DNA of 64,000 nt from Pseudomonas sp. KU26590 (GCF_026153515.1 NZ_CP110644.1:5149501-5213500), one strand, 5' to 3'; positions 1 through 7,840 are shown, counted from the stretch's first letter. The notes: generated by a model not told the origin, from the letters alone. Program-made: numbers and translations.

Positions 1-240
1 GAGCTGGGCGACTGTGAGTTGGAAAACCTGATGTTGGTGGTGAAATCGCACACCGCTCGCAACGTGAACAAATCCCTCGGCCGGTCGGGTCGATTCTGGC
101 AGCGGGGCTTTCACGATCGGGCGATCCGATACGAAGAAGACCTGCAGAGCGTCGCGCGCTACATCATTGCAAACCCCATCCGCGCGGGGCTGGTGAGGCG
201 AGTGCAGGATTATCCGCTGTGGGATGCCATATGGGTTTGA
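1..240 (+). CDS. REP-associated tyrosine transposase (RAYT), C-terminal part
   Basis: The reading frame is open from base 1, so the gene starts outside the window and only about 79 C-terminal codons are present. The fragment has the Y1-transposase/RAYT pattern: NVNKSLGRSGRFWQRGFHDR followed by an ARYIIANPIRAGLV helix. The Tyr in that helix is the presumed nucleophile. RAYTs are single-copy HUH-type transposases that are thought to mobilise REP/REPIN sequences. Two identical REPINs lie within 460 bases downstream, which is the usual RAYT neighbourhood and supports the call. The catalytic HUH motif would lie upstream and cannot be checked here. Confidence 0.88.
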   Translation, partial: ELGDCELENLMLVVKSHTARNVNKSLGRSGRFWQRGFHDRAIRYEEDLQSVARYIIANPIRAGLVRRVQDYPLWDAIWV

Positions 241-321
241 CGTGCTGATTTTGATTGCGTGCTGGCTCCAAGCTTGCGAGGGCCGGGCCATTACTGATGA
301 CAGCTGGCGCTACCTCGATCC

Positions 322-409
322 GTAGGAGCCGGCTTGCTGGCGAATGCGTTGGGTCAGGCACATCCATATTGGCTGGCAGATTGCGGTTCGCCAGCAAGCC
401 GGCTCCTAC
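322..409. repeat. REPIN copy 1 (inverted REP pair)
   Basis: The REP arm GTAGGAGCCGGCTTGCTGG at 322 is mirrored by CCAGCAAGCCGGCTCCTAC ending at 409, with about 40 bases between the arms. It is identical over its whole length to the copy at 604-691. It is not coding. Confidence 0.93.
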
Positions 410-603
410 AAATCCGCGTTCGACTATGGATTCGTGGCGTCGGCGCGTGCGTGTGTGAATCCACGTTCGGTTTTGGATCGCGGCGTCGGTGTGCGCGAAT
501 GTTGAATCCAGGACAGCGTCGCATGCACGGCCGGCGTGGGATATTCGACGGCGGCTTATGGGTGTCGCGTCGTTACCGTTGAAAGCTGGCGCGAACTCAA
601 TCC

Positions 604-691
604 GTAGGAGCCGGCTTGCTGGCGAATGCGTTGGGTCAGGCACATCCATATTGGCTGGCAGATTGCGGTTCGCCAGCAAGCCGGCTCCTAC
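604..691. repeat. REPIN copy 2 (inverted REP pair)
   Basis: Same 88-base sequence as 322-409, offset by exactly 282 bases. The flanks (GCTGGCGC before, ACAAAT after) are only partly conserved. This points to tandem duplication of a larger unit with later drift outside the REPIN. The 240-785 gap contains these two repeats and no convincing gene. Confidence 0.93.
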
Positions 692-785
692 AAATTCGTG
701 TTAGCCATTGGACTCGCGGTGGACTCGCCATGGCATTCAGATAGCGCCTGCATCCAGGTCGGATTGGATCTGACAAGATCCAGGA

Positions 786-1160
786 CTACTCAGGTTTGCT
801 CGGCTGCGCATACTCGAACTCAAACACCCGGGCGACTTCCGAGGCGTGCCAGGAGGCGGCGGCAATGCCGTCAGAAGGGCCGGAGAAACGGCCGAGGTGT
901 TCGACGCACTCAAAGAATCCGGTGCGTGGCAGGCGACTGGCGCCTTGGCTGATCACCAACGCGCTGCGCAATGGCTGCTCGGCGCGGGCGTCGAGTGCGG
1001 CGAGGTGTTCAAGGGCCGCGGTCAGGGTTTGCATGGCGGGGGTGGGTAACTGCAACCGCTCCAGCAGCGCGCGATACGTCACCAGATGACGCTGGCGGCG
1101 GGCCAGGTCCAGTTCGGCGAGCAGCCCGTCCCAGTGCTGGCGACTGATGCGCACGCTCAT
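786..1160 (-). CDS. hypothetical protein, partner of the upstream HTH gene
   Basis: A 124-residue soluble protein of no function I can name. It has an N-terminal helical part with a TYRALLERLQLP winged-helix-like stretch and a C-terminal ALVISQGASRLPRTGFFE segment. That segment recalls the ALVV..tGLPG.GFF motif of small alkyltransferase-like or restriction-linked proteins; this likeness is from memory. There is no signal peptide or membrane segment. The ATG overlaps the stop of the HTH gene by four bases (ATGA), so the two are almost certainly translationally coupled. An HTH gene followed by a small partner is compatible with a toxin-antitoxin-like or autoregulated module, but that is inference only. 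Confidence 0.75.
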   Translation of the reverse strand: MSVRISRQHWDGLLAELDLARRQRHLVTYRALLERLQLPTPAMQTLTAALEHLAALDARAEQPLRSALVISQGASRLPRTGFFECVEHLGRFSGPSDGIAAASWHASEVARVFEFEYAQPSKPE

Positions 1161-1519
1161 GCTTCACCCCGCCAGCCCGCAACGCCCAGTTCCCACGCCA
1201 GACTCCGGCGAATGGCCGCGTCCGGCTCACGGGCGCCGCTTTCAATCAGGTCCAGGTAAGAAGGGCTGATGCCGACCGTGCGCGCCAGTTGCGCCACTTC
1301 CAGGCCCTTGGCCTCGCGCAATGCACCCAGCTGAGATAACGAAGGAAGGTCTGCAGCGGCAGCGGACGAGGACTGTTCAGACTCGGCCTCGGTGTGGATC
1401 GCCGCTCCGGACGCCGGGCCACGCGCAACACCCGCCGCGCGCAACAGGGCCTGATACTGCGCCCATGGCAGCACGGCATATTCCGGCTCTCCATCGCGCG
1501 AAATAACCTGAAGATCCAT
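1157..1519 (-). CDS. XRE-family HTH regulator with antitoxin-like N-terminus
   Basis: A 120-residue protein. The N-terminus (MDLQVISRDGEPEYAVLPW) resembles the segment found at the start of several HTH antitoxins. A low-complexity Ala/Ser linker follows, then a Cro/C1-type helix-turn-helix (about residues 60-115: LREAKGLEVAQLARTVGIS, then SYLDLIESGAREPD). The start at 1519 is chosen because the conserved N-terminal segment begins there; an upstream in-frame codon at 1546 would add nine unlikely residues. It is first in a two-gene operon with the 124-aa gene (4-base overlap). Autoregulation is likely by analogy, but no operator was identified. Confidence 0.8.
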   Translation of the reverse strand: MDLQVISRDGEPEYAVLPWAQYQALLRAAGVARGPASGAAIHTEAESEQSSSAAAADLPSLSQLGALREAKGLEVAQLARTVGISPSYLDLIESGAREPDAAIRRSLAWELGVAGWRGEA

Positions 1520-1663
1520 ACCAACACCCCTGTAGGACAAAAACACGCTTTACGTGGTCTTTTTCTAAGTATGGGCGGCATCTTAACAGCGGTTGGCGAC
1601 GACTTGCTTATGTGGAATCACTGAAGCACTGGCTGCGTCAGCGAAAACCGCACAAACGCGCCT

Positions 1664-2113
1664 TCAGATCTTTTTCTCGTGCTCCAGCAAGACAGGCGTC
1701 GCCGGCAAACGCTCAACCACAGCGAGCTTTTCCGGGTTCTGCAGCGCGCGCCATGCACGAAATGCGCTGAGCTCGGCCTCGAGGTGTTTCATCACCCATG
1801 CCAGCACGGCGATGTCATCCAGCATCCCCAGGCCGGGAATCCAGTCAGGGATTGCATCCAGAGGGCTGAGAAAGTACATCAGGCCCGCGACGATCGAGAG
1901 AATCGCCTTACCGCTGATGGCGCGATATTCCCCGCGCCAGTAGGCCAGGCACAACGATTGAAGCAGTTTCAAATCGTCCTTGATCTTACCCAGCCTACCG
2001 CCCTCACTGGCCGTTTTGCCTGCAACGGCAAACAGCAATGCGGGCAAGCGGCCTGCCGCCATCAAGCGCTTGGCCATGGGTAGGTAACGAATGAGATTCC
2101 AGGGTGCTTTCAT
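1664..2113 (-). CDS. YkvA/DUF1232 family small membrane-associated protein
   Basis: A 149-residue protein with the DUF1232 signature SPLDAIPDWIPGLGMLDDIA, around residues 93-112, within a hydrophobic helical region. Family members are membrane-anchored and mostly uncharacterised. The ATG at 2113 has GGAG five bases upstream, which is better placed than the in-frame GTG two codons earlier. It appears monocistronic, with a long intergenic region upstream. Confidence 0.85.
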   Translation of the reverse strand: MKAPWNLIRYLPMAKRLMAAGRLPALLFAVAGKTASEGGRLGKIKDDLKLLQSLCLAYWRGEYRAISGKAILSIVAGLMYFLSPLDAIPDWIPGLGMLDDIAVLAWVMKHLEAELSAFRAWRALQNPEKLAVVERLPATPVLLEHEKKI

Positions 2114-2157
2114 ATCCACTCCACGATTACCGATAAAAATCGACCTGCTGGCTTACT

Positions 2158-2190
2158 GCGTATGTAGCGGCAGCCTACTGACTCATACGC
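2158..2190. promoter_or_regulatory. imperfect palindrome upstream of the DUF1232 gene
   Basis: GCGTATG (2158-2164) is mirrored by CATACGC (2184-2190), with inner TAG/CTA also paired. It lies 45-77 bases upstream of the minus-strand start, so it could be an operator or a leader hairpin. No binding protein can be assigned. Confidence 0.35.
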
Positions 2191-2206
2191 CGATTCCGCA
2201 CCCGAA

Positions 2207-2233
2207 GGTTATCCACACAAATTGTGGATAACC
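2207..2233. promoter_or_regulatory. inverted pair of perfect DnaA boxes
   Basis: TTATCCACA at 2209-2217 and TGTGGATAA at 2223-2231 are two exact DnaA-box consensus sequences in opposite orientation, five bases apart. Together with flanking GG/CC they form 11-base arms. The surrounding 2114-2541 gap holds no convincing gene. Neither dnaA, dnaN nor the usual oriC neighbours are present, so this is more likely a DnaA-binding or titration site than the origin. Confidence 0.6.
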
Positions 2234-2484
2234 TTGTGAACAGACCCGTTTTTCGGGGTCGGAACGCCCGTTCTAACGGGTCCGGACTTAGATCGCGCGT
2301 TTTTTACACACATAAAAACTCGCGAAAGCCGTTGACTCAAAGGGCCTGTGGCGCTAGCCACAACCCAGTGAACACCCCGATGAACACCCTGCAGCCTCCG
2401 ACAAATCCCGGCTTAAAGCACGTTAACCGTCCGACATGGGACTCTGCCCGTCCAGGCCGGTTCGATCAAAAAGAGGCGGAAATG

Positions 2485-2510
2485 AAAATGCCCCGTCGAG
2501 ACGGGGCATT
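2485..2510 (-). terminator. rho-independent terminator of the FKBP gene
   Basis: An 11-bp perfect stem, AATGCCCCGTC / GACGGGGCATT, with a two-base loop. In minus-strand sense it is followed by TTTTCATTT. It lies about 30 bases past the stop codon of the FKBP gene. Confidence 0.85.
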
Positions 2511-2541
2511 TCTTTCAAGCGGTAACCGGACTTACGAACGA

Positions 2542-3330
2542 TTACTTCTTGGCGGCTGGCTTGGCCGGTTCAGCTGCCGGGGCAGCCTCTTCTTCTTCAT
2601 CAGCGCCGGCAGCAGCATCATTGGCGCCTGCTGCTGCAGGGTCCTTGATGCCCAGCAGTTCCAGGTCGAAGACCAGAACCGAGTTCGCCGGGATCGTTGG
2701 GCTAGGGCTTTGTGCGCCATAGGCCAATTCGCTAGGGATGTAGAGTTTGACCTTCTCGCCTACGTGCATCAGCTGCAGACCTTCAACCCAACCCGGGATC
2801 ACGCCGCTCACCGGCAGATCGATCGGGCTGCCGCGCTCAACAGAGCTGTCGAACACTTTGCCGTCAGTCAGCTTGCCTTCGTAGTGAACGGTCACGACAT
2901 CAGTCGGCTTCGGTACTGGACCGTCGGCTTTCTTGATGATTTCGTACTGCAGGCCGGAAGCAGTGGTGGTGACTTCCTTACGCTTGCCGTTTTCTTCGAG
3001 GAACTTCTTGCCGGCGGCTGCCGACTCTTCGCTCATCTTGGCCATGCGCTCTTCAGCGCGCTTTTGCAGGTCGCCAAACGCGGCAACCAACTCTTCGTCT
3101 TTGAGCTTCTGCTCTTTCTTGCCAACGGCGTCTTCGATACCCAGCGCTACCGCTTTGGAATCCAGATCGTCCATGCCTTCCTGAGCCAGGCTTTTGCCCA
3201 TGTTCAGGCCGATGCCGTACGAGGCTTTCTGGGCGGGGGTCTTCAGCTCAACGGTGCTGGCTTGCTTGTCACAGCCCGCGAGTACCAGACCGACCAGGGC
3301 AATCGCCGCTGCCAACCGATGCTGTTTCAT
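2542..3330 (-). CDS. FKBP-type peptidyl-prolyl isomerase, lipoprotein (Mip/FkpA/FklB-like)
   Basis: A 262-residue prolyl isomerase, probably acting as a periplasmic or outer-membrane folding chaperone. The signal sequence MKQHRLAAAIALVGLVLAGC ends in a lipobox (LAGC), so lipidation at Cys20 is expected. An FKBP_N dimerisation domain follows (about residues 35-130, with the Lys/Glu-rich helix typical of Mip). The FKBP fold comes next (about 140-232: DVVTVHYEGKLTDGKVFDSS, then GWVEGLQLM and LAYGAQSPSPTIPANSVLVF). The tail is Ala/Glu/Pro-rich and low-complexity. The start at 3330 is fixed by the signal peptide. Transcription ends at the strong hairpin at 2485-2510. Confidence 0.93.
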   Translation of the reverse strand: MKQHRLAAAIALVGLVLAGCDKQASTVELKTPAQKASYGIGLNMGKSLAQEGMDDLDSKAVALGIEDAVGKKEQKLKDEELVAAFGDLQKRAEERMAKMSEESAAAGKKFLEENGKRKEVTTTASGLQYEIIKKADGPVPKPTDVVTVHYEGKLTDGKVFDSSVERGSPIDLPVSGVIPGWVEGLQLMHVGEKVKLYIPSELAYGAQSPSPTIPANSVLVFDLELLGIKDPAAAGANDAAAGADEEEEAAPAAEPAKPAAKK

Positions 3331-3522
3331 TCTGTTTCCTTGTTCATGCGCCAATAGGGCAAACGAGTAAAGCCGCGAGCTTATCAGGCTGCCGCGATCA
3401 ATGGCTACCGGCATGAGAGGGAGAAAAGGCAGATAAGTTCAGGTATCCAAAGGTTTTCTTGTTTGATCGGGAAATCCGTTCAGTTGGGGTTCAGCGCCCA
3501 GCCACGGGGTGAGCGAACGGCG

Positions 3523-6500
3523 CTAATACACGTCCCGCACGTAGCGCTTTTGCTCGCTCAGACAGCGCAACTGTTCGGCCGCCTTTTCCAGGCTGACGCC
3601 GCCCTGTTCGCTTATGACCCGACGCAAGGCCTGATCGACATCCCGCGCCATCCGCGAAGCATCGCCGCAGATGTACAGGTGTGCACCCTCCTCCAGCCAG
3701 CGCCAGAGTTCGGCACCCTGTTCCTGTATGCGCTGCTGAACGTAGATCTTTTCCGCCTGATCCCGGGAAAACGCCAGGCTCAGCCGGGTCAGCAGTCCGT
3801 CTTCGTGCATGCCTTGAAGCTCGTCCCGGTAGTAAAAGTCAGTGGCCTGATGCTGTTCGCCGAAGAACAGCCAGTTACGGCCCCGATCGCCCCGGGCACG
3901 CCGCTCCTGTAAAAAAGCCCGAAACGGCGCCACGCCGGTGCCCGGGCCGATCATGATCATCGGCACATCGCCATCGAGCGGCGGGCGAAAATGCCGGGTG
4001 GGTTGCAGGAAAATCGGCACCTCGCACTCGCCCGCCCGATCCGCCAGGAAGGTCGACGACACGCCTTTGCGCGGGCCGTAGCGCACAGCGGAAACCGTCA
4101 GGTGAACTTCATCGGGATGCGCCTTGGCGCTCGACGCGATGGAATAAAGCCGCGGTTGCAGCGGCTTGAGATGGTCAAGCCATTCCATGGCAGAGCAGGC
4201 AATCGGAAACTCTCGCAGCACGTCCGCCAACTGCCGCCCCCACAGCCAATCCTTCAGCTCGCTTTTGAAGGGTTCGGTCAGCAGGGTTTTCAGGTCATTG
4301 CTGCCGTTGCGCTCGGCGATGAATGCCAAGGTGTCTGCACCAGGTCGCGCGATTTCAAATTGCTCGGCCAGCGCCTGACGCAGCGGCACGTCGACCGCCT
4401 TCACGCCGCGCACCGGCTGCTCGGCATTCAGTCCCGTGAGCTCGAGCAGCTCGCTCACCAACTCAGGGCAATTGCGCGGCCACACCCCTAAAGCGTCGCC
4501 GGCTTCGTAGGTCATGCCCGATCCCTCAAGGGTCAGCGCCAGCTGCCGCGTGTCCTTGGCGGCACCGTCCGCGTTCAGTCTCCGATTAAGCGACAAACGC
4601 GCGTGATGGGGCTGTGTCCGTGAAGGCTGCTGCCCAAAAACCGGGGCGTTGTCGCCAACCGAAAGGGTAGGAAGATTCAGCGACAGCGCCTGCTGCAACC
4701 CCGTGAACCAGCTGTCTGCGTGGACCTGGTATTCGCCGTCGCAATCGACTCGGGCGATCAGCGATGAAGCGCCCAAGTGATGCAGGCGCTGGTCGAGGTT
4801 CTTGCCGTGCTGGCAAAAGCGGTCGTAACTCGAATCACCCAGCGCCAGAACGGCGTAGCGCAGCGACTCCAGACGCTCTTGCCGGGCTGCCAGTGACTGC
4901 CAGAATCGTTGCCCGTTGTCTGGCGCTTCGCCGTCGCCGAAGGTGCTGCTGATCAGTGCGACGTTCTGCAGCTGGTCCAGACGCCCGGAGGGAAAACTGT
5001 CCATCGCCGCCACCTGAACCGGCACGCCGGCCGTCTTCAACCGGTCGCCAAACTGTCTGGCCAACGCTTCGGCGTTCCCGGTCTGAGATGCCCAAAGCAG
5101 CGTCAACAGCGGCGCCTGGTCGGGTGCTGTCTGCGTCTCGGTCTCGGCTTGGGGCAATTCAAGGAAGCGATGCCCGATCAGCTCGACCTTGCGCAAGACA
5201 ACCGCACAGCACTTGAATTCAGGCTGGCGAGAGATCGGGTCGACGGCGTCGTTGGTCACTGCGTTGATCGCCAGCTTTTCGCCGTACACGTCGTTCCAGT
5301 GAAAGGGCGCGAAGCAGTTGCCCGGCAACACGCGGTCGCTGATCACCGCAGGCAGCACCGCAAGGCCTCGGGCGGAACGGATCTCCACGCCATTGCCTTC
5401 GCAGATCCCCAGCGCAAGGGCATCGTCGGGGTGCAGCTCGACGAACGGCCGCGCATTCAGCGCGTTCAGTGTCGGGACTTTCCCGGTCTTGGTCAGCGTG
5501 TGCCACTGATGTTGGAGGCGGCCGGTGTTGAGCACCATGGGAAATGCATCGTTGGGCAGTTCAGCTGCAGGCATGTGCGGGCGTGGGAAAAATACCGCCT
5601 TGCCGTTTGCGGTGGGAAAAAGGATCGCAGGACGTGTAGCTGCGCCCTTCTCAACGGGTCGTGCGTCGATATCGCCGAGGTAACGAATCGGGTTGCGTGT
5701 GCGCTCTTCGTCGGGCGCGCATGGCCACTGCACCGGTTGATCCCGCAGCCGCCCATAGCTGGCGCCGCGAATGTCGTAGCCCGTGGCGGGGTTCCACGCC
5801 TGTTTGATTTCCCCGAACACCTCCTGTGACGAGGCGTAACTGAAAGCATCAGCGAAGCCCATTTCACAGGCGACCCTGGCGATGATCTGCCAGTCCGGCA
5901 GCGCCTGGCCCGGCGCATCAACGGCTTTTTGCGTCAGGTTGAGGGTGCGTTCGGAGTTGATCATCACCCCTTCCGCCTCAGCCCAGAGCGCGCCCGGCAA
6001 CAGGATGTCGGCGTAGCGATTAGTCTCGGTGTCGAGGAAGGCGTCCTGGGTGATGACCAGCTCGGCGGCCTTCAGCGCGTCGATGACCGTGGTGCGGTTG
6101 GCAACGCTGGCCACCGGGTTGGTGCAGATGATCCAGCAAGCCTTGATCACGCCGTCGCGCATCTGCTCGAACAGGTCGATGGTGCCGCCGCCGGGCGTGT
6201 GCGGGATGCTGCCCTGGGGGATGCGCCAGAGGTCTTCGATGAAGCGGCGGTCGGCATCCACCAGTACCGAGCGCTGTCCGGGAAGCCCTGGGCCCATGTA
6301 GCCCATTTCCCTGCCGCCCATGGCATTCGGCTGGCCGGTCAGGGAAAAAGGACCGCTGCCGGGCCGACAAATCGCTCCGGTCGCCAAATGCAAGTTGCAC
6401 AGCGCATTGGTGTTCCAGGTGCCGTGGGTGCTCTGGTTCAGGCCCATGGTCCAGCAACTCATCCACTCCTGCGCCGCGCCGATCATCCGCGCAGCCTGAC

Positions 6501-7329
6501 GGATGTCGGCTTCGGCCAGGCCGGTGATCTGCGCGACGCAAGCGGGCGTGTACGCGGCGAGGAATTCGGGCATGACGTCCCAGCCCTGGGTGAACGAGGC
6601 GATGAAATCGGCATCGGTGTCGCCGTTCTCCACCAGCAAGTGCAACAGGCCATTGAGCAGCGCGAGGTCGGTGCCCGGTTTGATTTGCAGGAACAGCCCG
6701 GCCTTGTCGGCGGTGGCGCTGCGCCGGGGATCGACGACGATCAGCTTCGCCCCGGCCTTGACCCGGTCCATCATGCGCAGGAACAGGATGGGGTGACAGT
6801 CGGCCATATTGGCGCCAATCACGAAAAACAGATCGGCCTTGTCGAAGTCATCGTAGGACCCCGGCGGGCCGTCCGCGCCCAACGAGAGCTTGTAGCCGCT
6901 GCCCGCGCTGGCCATGCACAGCCGCGAGTTGGACTCGATATTGGCCGTGCGCACGAAGCCCTTTGCGAGCTTGTTGGTCAGGTATTGCGCCTCCAGGGAC
7001 ATCTGCCCCGAGACGTAGAACGCCAGTGCGCCGGGGCCGTCGCGATCCAGAATCCCACGCAAGCGTCGGGCGGTTTCGCTGATCGCAGCGTCCATGTCAG
7101 CACGCACCGGCTCGTGGCTGCGCTGATGGCGGATGTAGGCGGACTCCATCCGCCCCGACTCGGCAATCGCCTGGCCGCAGGTGGTGCCTTTGGTGCACAG
7201 TCGGCCGAAATTGCTCGGGTGTGTCTTGTCGCCGACGACCTTGATGACCCGGTTGCCCTCGACCTGCATGACGATGCCGCAGCCGACACCACAATAAGGA
7301 CACACGCTCTTTACGCTGCTGCTCGCCAT
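3523..7329 (-). CDS. nasA: assimilatory nitrate reductase fused to a diflavin (CysJ-like) reductase
   Basis: A 1268-residue cytoplasmic enzyme reducing nitrate to nitrite. Residues 1 to about 700 are a molybdopterin oxidoreductase of the NasA/NarB group. Cys10, Cys13, Cys17 and Cys45 are the [4Fe-4S] ligands, and Cys138 in NSRLCMASA is the expected Mo ligand. From about 740 a flavodoxin domain begins (LLWASQTGNAEALARQFGDR), then a FAD-binding domain (YSIASS near 1060) and an NADPH-binding domain (GPGTGVAPFRAFLQERR near 1128, ending YVRDVY). The fusion lets one polypeptide take electrons from NAD(P)H to nitrate, replacing the separate NasC/NasB reductase. The start at 7329 places the cluster motif at the N-terminus. 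It is divergent from nirBD and preceded by a sigma54-type promoter and an antitermination leader. Confidence 0.95.
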   Translation of the reverse strand: MASSSVKSVCPYCGVGCGIVMQVEGNRVIKVVGDKTHPSNFGRLCTKGTTCGQAIAESGRMESAYIRHQRSHEPVRADMDAAISETARRLRGILDRDGPGALAFYVSGQMSLEAQYLTNKLAKGFVRTANIESNSRLCMASAGSGYKLSLGADGPPGSYDDFDKADLFFVIGANMADCHPILFLRMMDRVKAGAKLIVVDPRRSATADKAGLFLQIKPGTDLALLNGLLHLLVENGDTDADFIASFTQGWDVMPEFLAAYTPACVAQITGLAEADIRQAARMIGAAQEWMSCWTMGLNQSTHGTWNTNALCNLHLATGAICRPGSGPFSLTGQPNAMGGREMGYMGPGLPGQRSVLVDADRRFIEDLWRIPQGSIPHTPGGGTIDLFEQMRDGVIKACWIICTNPVASVANRTTVIDALKAAELVITQDAFLDTETNRYADILLPGALWAEAEGVMINSERTLNLTQKAVDAPGQALPDWQIIARVACEMGFADAFSYASSQEVFGEIKQAWNPATGYDIRGASYGRLRDQPVQWPCAPDEERTRNPIRYLGDIDARPVEKGAATRPAILFPTANGKAVFFPRPHMPAAELPNDAFPMVLNTGRLQHQWHTLTKTGKVPTLNALNARPFVELHPDDALALGICEGNGVEIRSARGLAVLPAVISDRVLPGNCFAPFHWNDVYGEKLAINAVTNDAVDPISRQPEFKCCAVVLRKVELIGHRFLELPQAETETQTAPDQAPLLTLLWASQTGNAEALARQFGDRLKTAGVPVQVAAMDSFPSGRLDQLQNVALISSTFGDGEAPDNGQRFWQSLAARQERLESLRYAVLALGDSSYDRFCQHGKNLDQRLHHLGASSLIARVDCDGEYQVHADSWFTGLQQALSLNLPTLSVGDNAPVFGQQPSRTQPHHARLSLNRRLNADGAAKDTRQLALTLEGSGMTYEAGDALGVWPRNCPELVSELLELTGLNAEQPVRGVKAVDVPLRQALAEQFEIARPGADTLAFIAERNGSNDLKTLLTEPFKSELKDWLWGRQLADVLREFPIACSAMEWLDHLKPLQPRLYSIASSAKAHPDEVHLTVSAVRYGPRKGVSSTFLADRAGECEVPIFLQPTRHFRPPLDGDVPMIMIGPGTGVAPFRAFLQERRARGDRGRNWLFFGEQHQATDFYYRDELQGMHEDGLLTRLSLAFSRDQAEKIYVQQRIQEQGAELWRWLEEGAHLYICGDASRMARDVDQALRRVISEQGGVSLEKAAEQLRCLSEQKRYVRDVY

Positions 7330-7347
7330 ATTCCGTTTCCTGAAAGC

Positions 7348-7402
7348 AAAAAAAGACGCCCTGTTCTCATCCGTTGAAAAACGGAGAGCACACGGCGCCT
7401 TT
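7348..7402 (-). terminator. leader terminator (attenuator) of nasA
   Basis: In minus-strand sense, AAAGGCGCC pairs with GGCGTCTTT and is followed by a T7 run. An inner CCGTT/AACGG stem extends the hairpin. It lies inside the 108-base untranslated leader, upstream of the nasA start, so transcription would stop before the gene unless it is antiterminated. The outer stem is identical to that upstream of nirB. Confidence 0.85.
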
Positions 7403-7433
7403 GTCGTGAATATGGCAATCGGCGTTGATTGCC
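7391..7433 (-). promoter_or_regulatory. ANTAR-type two-hairpin antitermination element, nasA leader
   Basis: Hairpin P1 (7414-7433): GGCAATC, hexaloop AACGCC, GATTGCC, a perfect 7-bp stem. Hairpin P2 (7391-7408): CACGAC, hexaloop AAAGGC, GCCGTG, with one mismatch. Both hexaloops have A at position 1 and G at position 4, the signature bound by ANTAR proteins such as NasR and NasT. P2 uses the 5' arm of the terminator, so P2 and the terminator exclude each other. The predicted start site (about 7437) lies four bases before P1. Confidence 0.8.
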
Positions 7434-7447
7434 TGTGCGGACGATGT

Positions 7448-7463
7448 TGCAAACGGCAGGCCA
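7448..7463 (-). promoter_or_regulatory. sigma54-type promoter of nasA
   Basis: In minus-strand sense, TGGCCTGCCGTTTGCA matches TGGCAC-N5-TTGCW. The GG and GC doublets have the required spacing, with two mismatches in the -24 block. The predicted start at about 7437 fits the leader RNA structure exactly. Confidence 0.7.
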
Positions 7464-7560
7464 GCGCGGGCTGGTGACGTGCAGACCGCATCAGACGCCG
7501 ATACACGATGAATTCAGGCGGGTGGCTTCAGCTTCACGATGGGGCGGTCGGAGGGAAATC

Positions 7561-7575
7561 GCACTGTTTTCGTGC
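7561..7575. promoter_or_regulatory. putative NtrC-binding site
   Basis: GCACTGTTTTCGTGC fits the GCAC-N7-GTGC dyad of NtrC enhancer sites. It lies about 100 bases upstream of each of the two divergent sigma54-type promoters, so one enhancer could serve both. Confidence 0.6.
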
Positions 7576-7675
7576 CGGTCAGGCTGACTCGAATCCCGCT
7601 TCTGCCCGACGGGGCGGGCAGAATCAAGCGCAGAACGCGCCGTACACGGGCGTGACTTACTCACCCATGACCGGC

Positions 7676-7691
7676 TGGCACAGCCATTGCT
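7676..7691 (+). promoter_or_regulatory. sigma54-type promoter of nirBD
   Basis: TGGCACAGCCATTGCT is an exact match to TGGCAC-N5-TTGCW. The predicted transcript starts near 7702 and has a 208-base leader before nirB. Confidence 0.82.
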
Positions 7692-7732
7692 ACGTCTCTA
7701 TCAAGTCCAGCCTGAACACGCGGTTGGCAGCC

Positions 7733-7840
7733 CTGGCCGGTCAACGCGGACCGCCAGCCGTTCACGGCGTCGGGCTCACCAGGTTGGCGTCGACACTGTG
7801 GTCGCGCGGCAACCCCTAAAAGAACAGGCAAAGGCGCCTG
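7733..7840 (+). promoter_or_regulatory. ANTAR-type two-hairpin antitermination element, nirB leader
   Basis: P1 (7733-7757): a CTGG/CGGTC stem with one bulge, hexaloop AACGCG at 7743-7748, then GACCG/CCAG. P2 (7825-7840): CAGGC, hexaloop AAAGGC, GCCTG. Both loops carry A1 and G4, and the P2 loop is the same as in the nasA leader. P2 overlaps the 5' arm of the terminator at 7832-7870. P1 and P2 are about 67 bases apart here, against five in the nasA leader. Confidence 0.78.

Noticed and set aside
2207..2233. Chromosomal replication origin
   Set aside because: Only two boxes and no AT-rich unwinding region, dnaA, dnaN, rpmH or gid genes nearby.
5929..7377. Long open frame on the plus strand opposite nasA (482 codons)
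   Set aside because: It is the antisense shadow of a GC-rich gene; the protein is Arg/Gly/Val-rich without any domain, and nasA on the other strand is certain.
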